In this document: positions 14,643 to 15,872 of the stretch, one piece after another | Layout: every line of letters begins with the position of its first letter | How positions within the stretch are numbered: position 1 is the stretch's first letter | Assembly (NCBI GenBank): GCA_045636265.1 | Contig: JAZTXD010000065.1 | Coordinates: 1 to 15,872 of the forward strand | DNA length: 15,872 nt | Direction: 5' to 3' | DNA from: Flemingiibacterium sp045636265 | Lineage (GTDB): Bacteria > Bacillota > Clostridia > Oscillospirales > CAG-272 | Position numbers and translations under genes: made by a program | The notes under the pieces: generated by a model | Seen by the model: the letters and a program-made list of their open reading frames with translations, nothing else | Databases searched by the model: none | What the model was told of the DNA's origin: nothing

Positions 14643-14933
14643 GTAAACCGTTGATGCGGAGATAACGTCGATCATGACTGCACAGAGAGCCCGTGGCGCT
14701 GGGAATCGGGCGAGAAACAAGTCGGCAAATGGACCGCGGAGGGAGCGGAGTAAAGGGCGACCGAGTATTCCGTTACGTATGGCACACGTCAGCTGTCGGG
14801 GGTATGTTAGTATCCCGTAAGTGCACAGTTTTTTACTGTGAATCAAGGTGGTACCGCGGATAAAGCAAACGCGCTGTTTGCTCGTATTATTCGTCCTTGG
14901 CAGAGCTTACTTCTGTCAGGGTATTTTTGTTTT
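14643..14933 (+). ncRNA. Tryptophan-specific T-box riboswitch leader
   Basis: A T-box leader senses uncharged tRNA and permits readthrough of a terminator. Stem I shows GATGCGG at its 5' base (14653-14659), with GCGG pairing to CCGC (14734-14737). It also has AGAGAG (14684-14689) and GCTGGGAA (14698-14705) in the apical region, closed by CCCG/CGGG (14690-14693, 14707-14710). The specifier position, AAA-TGG-ACCGCG-GAG, places TGG at 14730-14732, which reads tryptophan and agrees with the trpB gene downstream. Stem III is CACAGT/ACTGTG (14824-14829, 14835-14840). The conserved T-box AAGGTGGTACCGCGG is at 14845-14859, with the tRNA-acceptor bulge TGGT at 14849-14852. The antiterminator forms when AAGG pairs with CCTT at 14895-14898. 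Confidence 0.93.
14895..14933 (+). terminator. T-box regulated intrinsic terminator
   Basis: CCTTGGCAGA (14895-14904) pairs with TCTGTCAGGG (14912-14921), including G-U pairs, followed by TATTTTTGTTTT. Its 5' arm includes the CCTT that the antiterminator needs, so the two structures exclude each other. A separate small hairpin AGCAAAC/GTTTGCT lies between the T-box and this terminator. Confidence 0.88.
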
Positions 14934-14978
14934 ATCCCATGACGGACAAATTTTGATTATATTTTGGAGGAAAAATAT

Positions 14979-15872
14979 ATGAAACTCGGAAACGTTGATT
15001 TTGATACTTATTTTAACAATTACCCGGATAAGGACGGCTATTTCGGAAAATACGGCGGCGCGTACATAGAAGACAAATTAAAGGCGGCTATGGCGGAGAT
15101 CACAGAAGCGTATTATTCCATCTGCCAGTCGAGAAAGTTTATCGCGGAGCTTCGCAGAATCAGAAAAGAATTCCAGGGCAGACCCACGCCCGTTTCGCAT
15201 CTCGAAAGACTTTCGGATGCGCTCGGCGGCAAAGTACAGCTTTACGCAAAGCGTGAGGACCTTAACCATTCCGGCGCGCATAAGCTCACCCACTGCATGG
15301 GTGAGGCTCTTCTCGCAAAATATATGGGCAAGAAGAAAGTCATTGCGGAACCCGGCGCCGGACAGCACGGCGTTGCGCATGCGACTGCGGCGGCTTACTT
15401 CGGACTCGAGTGCGATATTTACATGGGCTCTGTTGACATCAAGAAGCAGGCTCCGAACGTTGCACGCATGAAGATTCTCGGCGCTAATGTTGTTGAGGTA
15501 ACACACGGTCTTGCAACCCTCAAGGAGGCCGTTGACGCGGCATTTGAGGCGTACAGCAAGGAGTATAAGGACTGCATCTACTGCATCGGCTCGGTTCTCG
15601 GACCGCATCCGTTCCCGATGATGGTGCGCGACTTCCAGAGCGTTGTCGGCATCGAGACGAGAGAGCAGTTTATCGATATGACGGGACATCTCCCGAGTGC
15701 AATCGTTGCCTGCGTTGGCGGCGGCTCGAACGCGGCAGGTCTTTTTGCAGGCTTCCTTAACGATCCCGTTGACATCTACGGCATTGAGCCTCTTGGCAGA
15801 GGTCCGAAGCTCGGCGATCACGCGGCGAGCCTTAAGTACGGTACAGAGGGTATCATGCACGGTTTTAACAGC
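14979..15872 (+). CDS. trpB: Divergent tryptophan synthase beta chain, 3'-truncated by the window edge
   Basis: PLP enzyme that joins indole and serine to make tryptophan. The visible 298 residues align with TrpB1-type proteins: YFGKYGGAYI (21-30), GRPTPV (67-72), the PLP lysine K102 in HSGAHK, the catalytic glutamate E124 (Salmonella E109) in AEPGAGQHG, and the phosphate loop GGGSNAAG (247-254). Numbering keeps a constant +15 offset from Salmonella TrpB, reflecting a longer N-terminus. Odd points: T110 of the near-invariant ETGAGQHG loop is proline (P125), GAHKIN is GAHKLTH, and NVFRM is NVARM. The ATG follows TTGGAGG at good spacing. The Trp T-box supports a role in tryptophan supply. No trpA or other trp gene lies upstream. 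A related PLP beta-eliminase or indole-salvage enzyme is possible. Confidence 0.87.
   Translation, partial: MKLGNVDFDTYFNNYPDKDGYFGKYGGAYIEDKLKAAMAEITEAYYSICQSRKFIAELRRIRKEFQGRPTPVSHLERLSDALGGKVQLYAKREDLNHSGAHKLTHCMGEALLAKYMGKKKVIAEPGAGQHGVAHATAAAYFGLECDIYMGSVDIKKQAPNVARMKILGANVVEVTHGLATLKEAVDAAFEAYSKEYKDCIYCIGSVLGPHPFPMMVRDFQSVVGIETREQFIDMTGHLPSAIVACVGGGSNAAGLFAGFLNDPVDIYGIEPLGRGPKLGDHAASLKYGTEGIMHGFNS

Noticed and set aside
14743..14756. GGG or GGC as the T-box specifier (proline or glycine)
   Set aside because: The AAAGGGCGACCGAG stretch looks specifier-like, but the AAA-TGG-ACCGCG-GAG block has the right spacing to GAG and pairs with GATGCGG at the stem base, and TGG fits the trpB gene.
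15078..15860. 260-codon minus-strand frame opposite trpB
   Set aside because: The plus strand encodes an intact TrpB fold with T-box control; the antisense frame is uninformative.
1..15872. Mobile elements, CRISPR arrays, tRNA or rRNA genes
   Set aside because: No transposase or integrase frames, terminal inverted repeats, regularly spaced repeats or tRNA cloverleaf signatures were seen on either strand.

Overview
The window looks like a piece of chromosome from a low-to-mid GC member of the Clostridia, plausibly a gut Oscillospirales/Ruminococcaceae-type organism. Three things point there: the Firmicutes-type order dnaK-dnaJ-prmA-rsmE, strong AGGAGG ribosome binding sites with consensus sigma-A promoters, and a T-box riboswitch. 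The taxonomic call is inference from gene order and sequence style; no ribosomal RNA is present. Nothing suggests a mobile element, CRISPR array or prophage. The window is mostly housekeeping core.

Layout. (1) 1-4887, plus strand: the 3' nine-tenths of dnaK, a terminator, a separate dnaJ promoter, dnaJ, a very stable intergenic hairpin, prmA (ribosomal protein L11 methyltransferase), then a perfect consensus promoter with an operator-like palindrome, and rsmE (16S rRNA m3U1498 methyltransferase). This is the protein-folding and ribosome-modification end of a heat-shock cluster. (2) 4901-6835, plus: an unrecognised eight-helix membrane protein and a CdaR/PucR-type regulator. (3) 7004-11068, plus: ftsE-ftsX, a secreted coiled-coil M23 peptidoglycan hydrolase and a membrane-anchored S41/PDZ protease. 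Together they form the FtsEX cell-wall hydrolase module plus a likely processing protease. (4) 11168-13223, plus: greA and lysS, closed by a bidirectional terminator. (5) 13297-14518, minus: a two-gene operon of a RadC-like protein whose JAMM metal-binding motif is destroyed, and a VanZ-like membrane protein. (6) 14608-15872, plus: a tryptophan T-box leader (specifier TGG) controlling a divergent tryptophan synthase beta chain that runs off the window.

The most unusual items are the RadC pseudo-enzyme in a conserved-looking operon, and the T-box-controlled TrpB variant, which has substitutions in the normally near-invariant substrate loop and no other trp gene on its visible side. Further candidates for regulation are an AU-rich hairpin abutting the dnaJ Shine-Dalgarno, a palindrome over the rsmE -35, and the 13-bp hairpin between dnaJ and prmA. 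I saw no clearly new multi-gene system.
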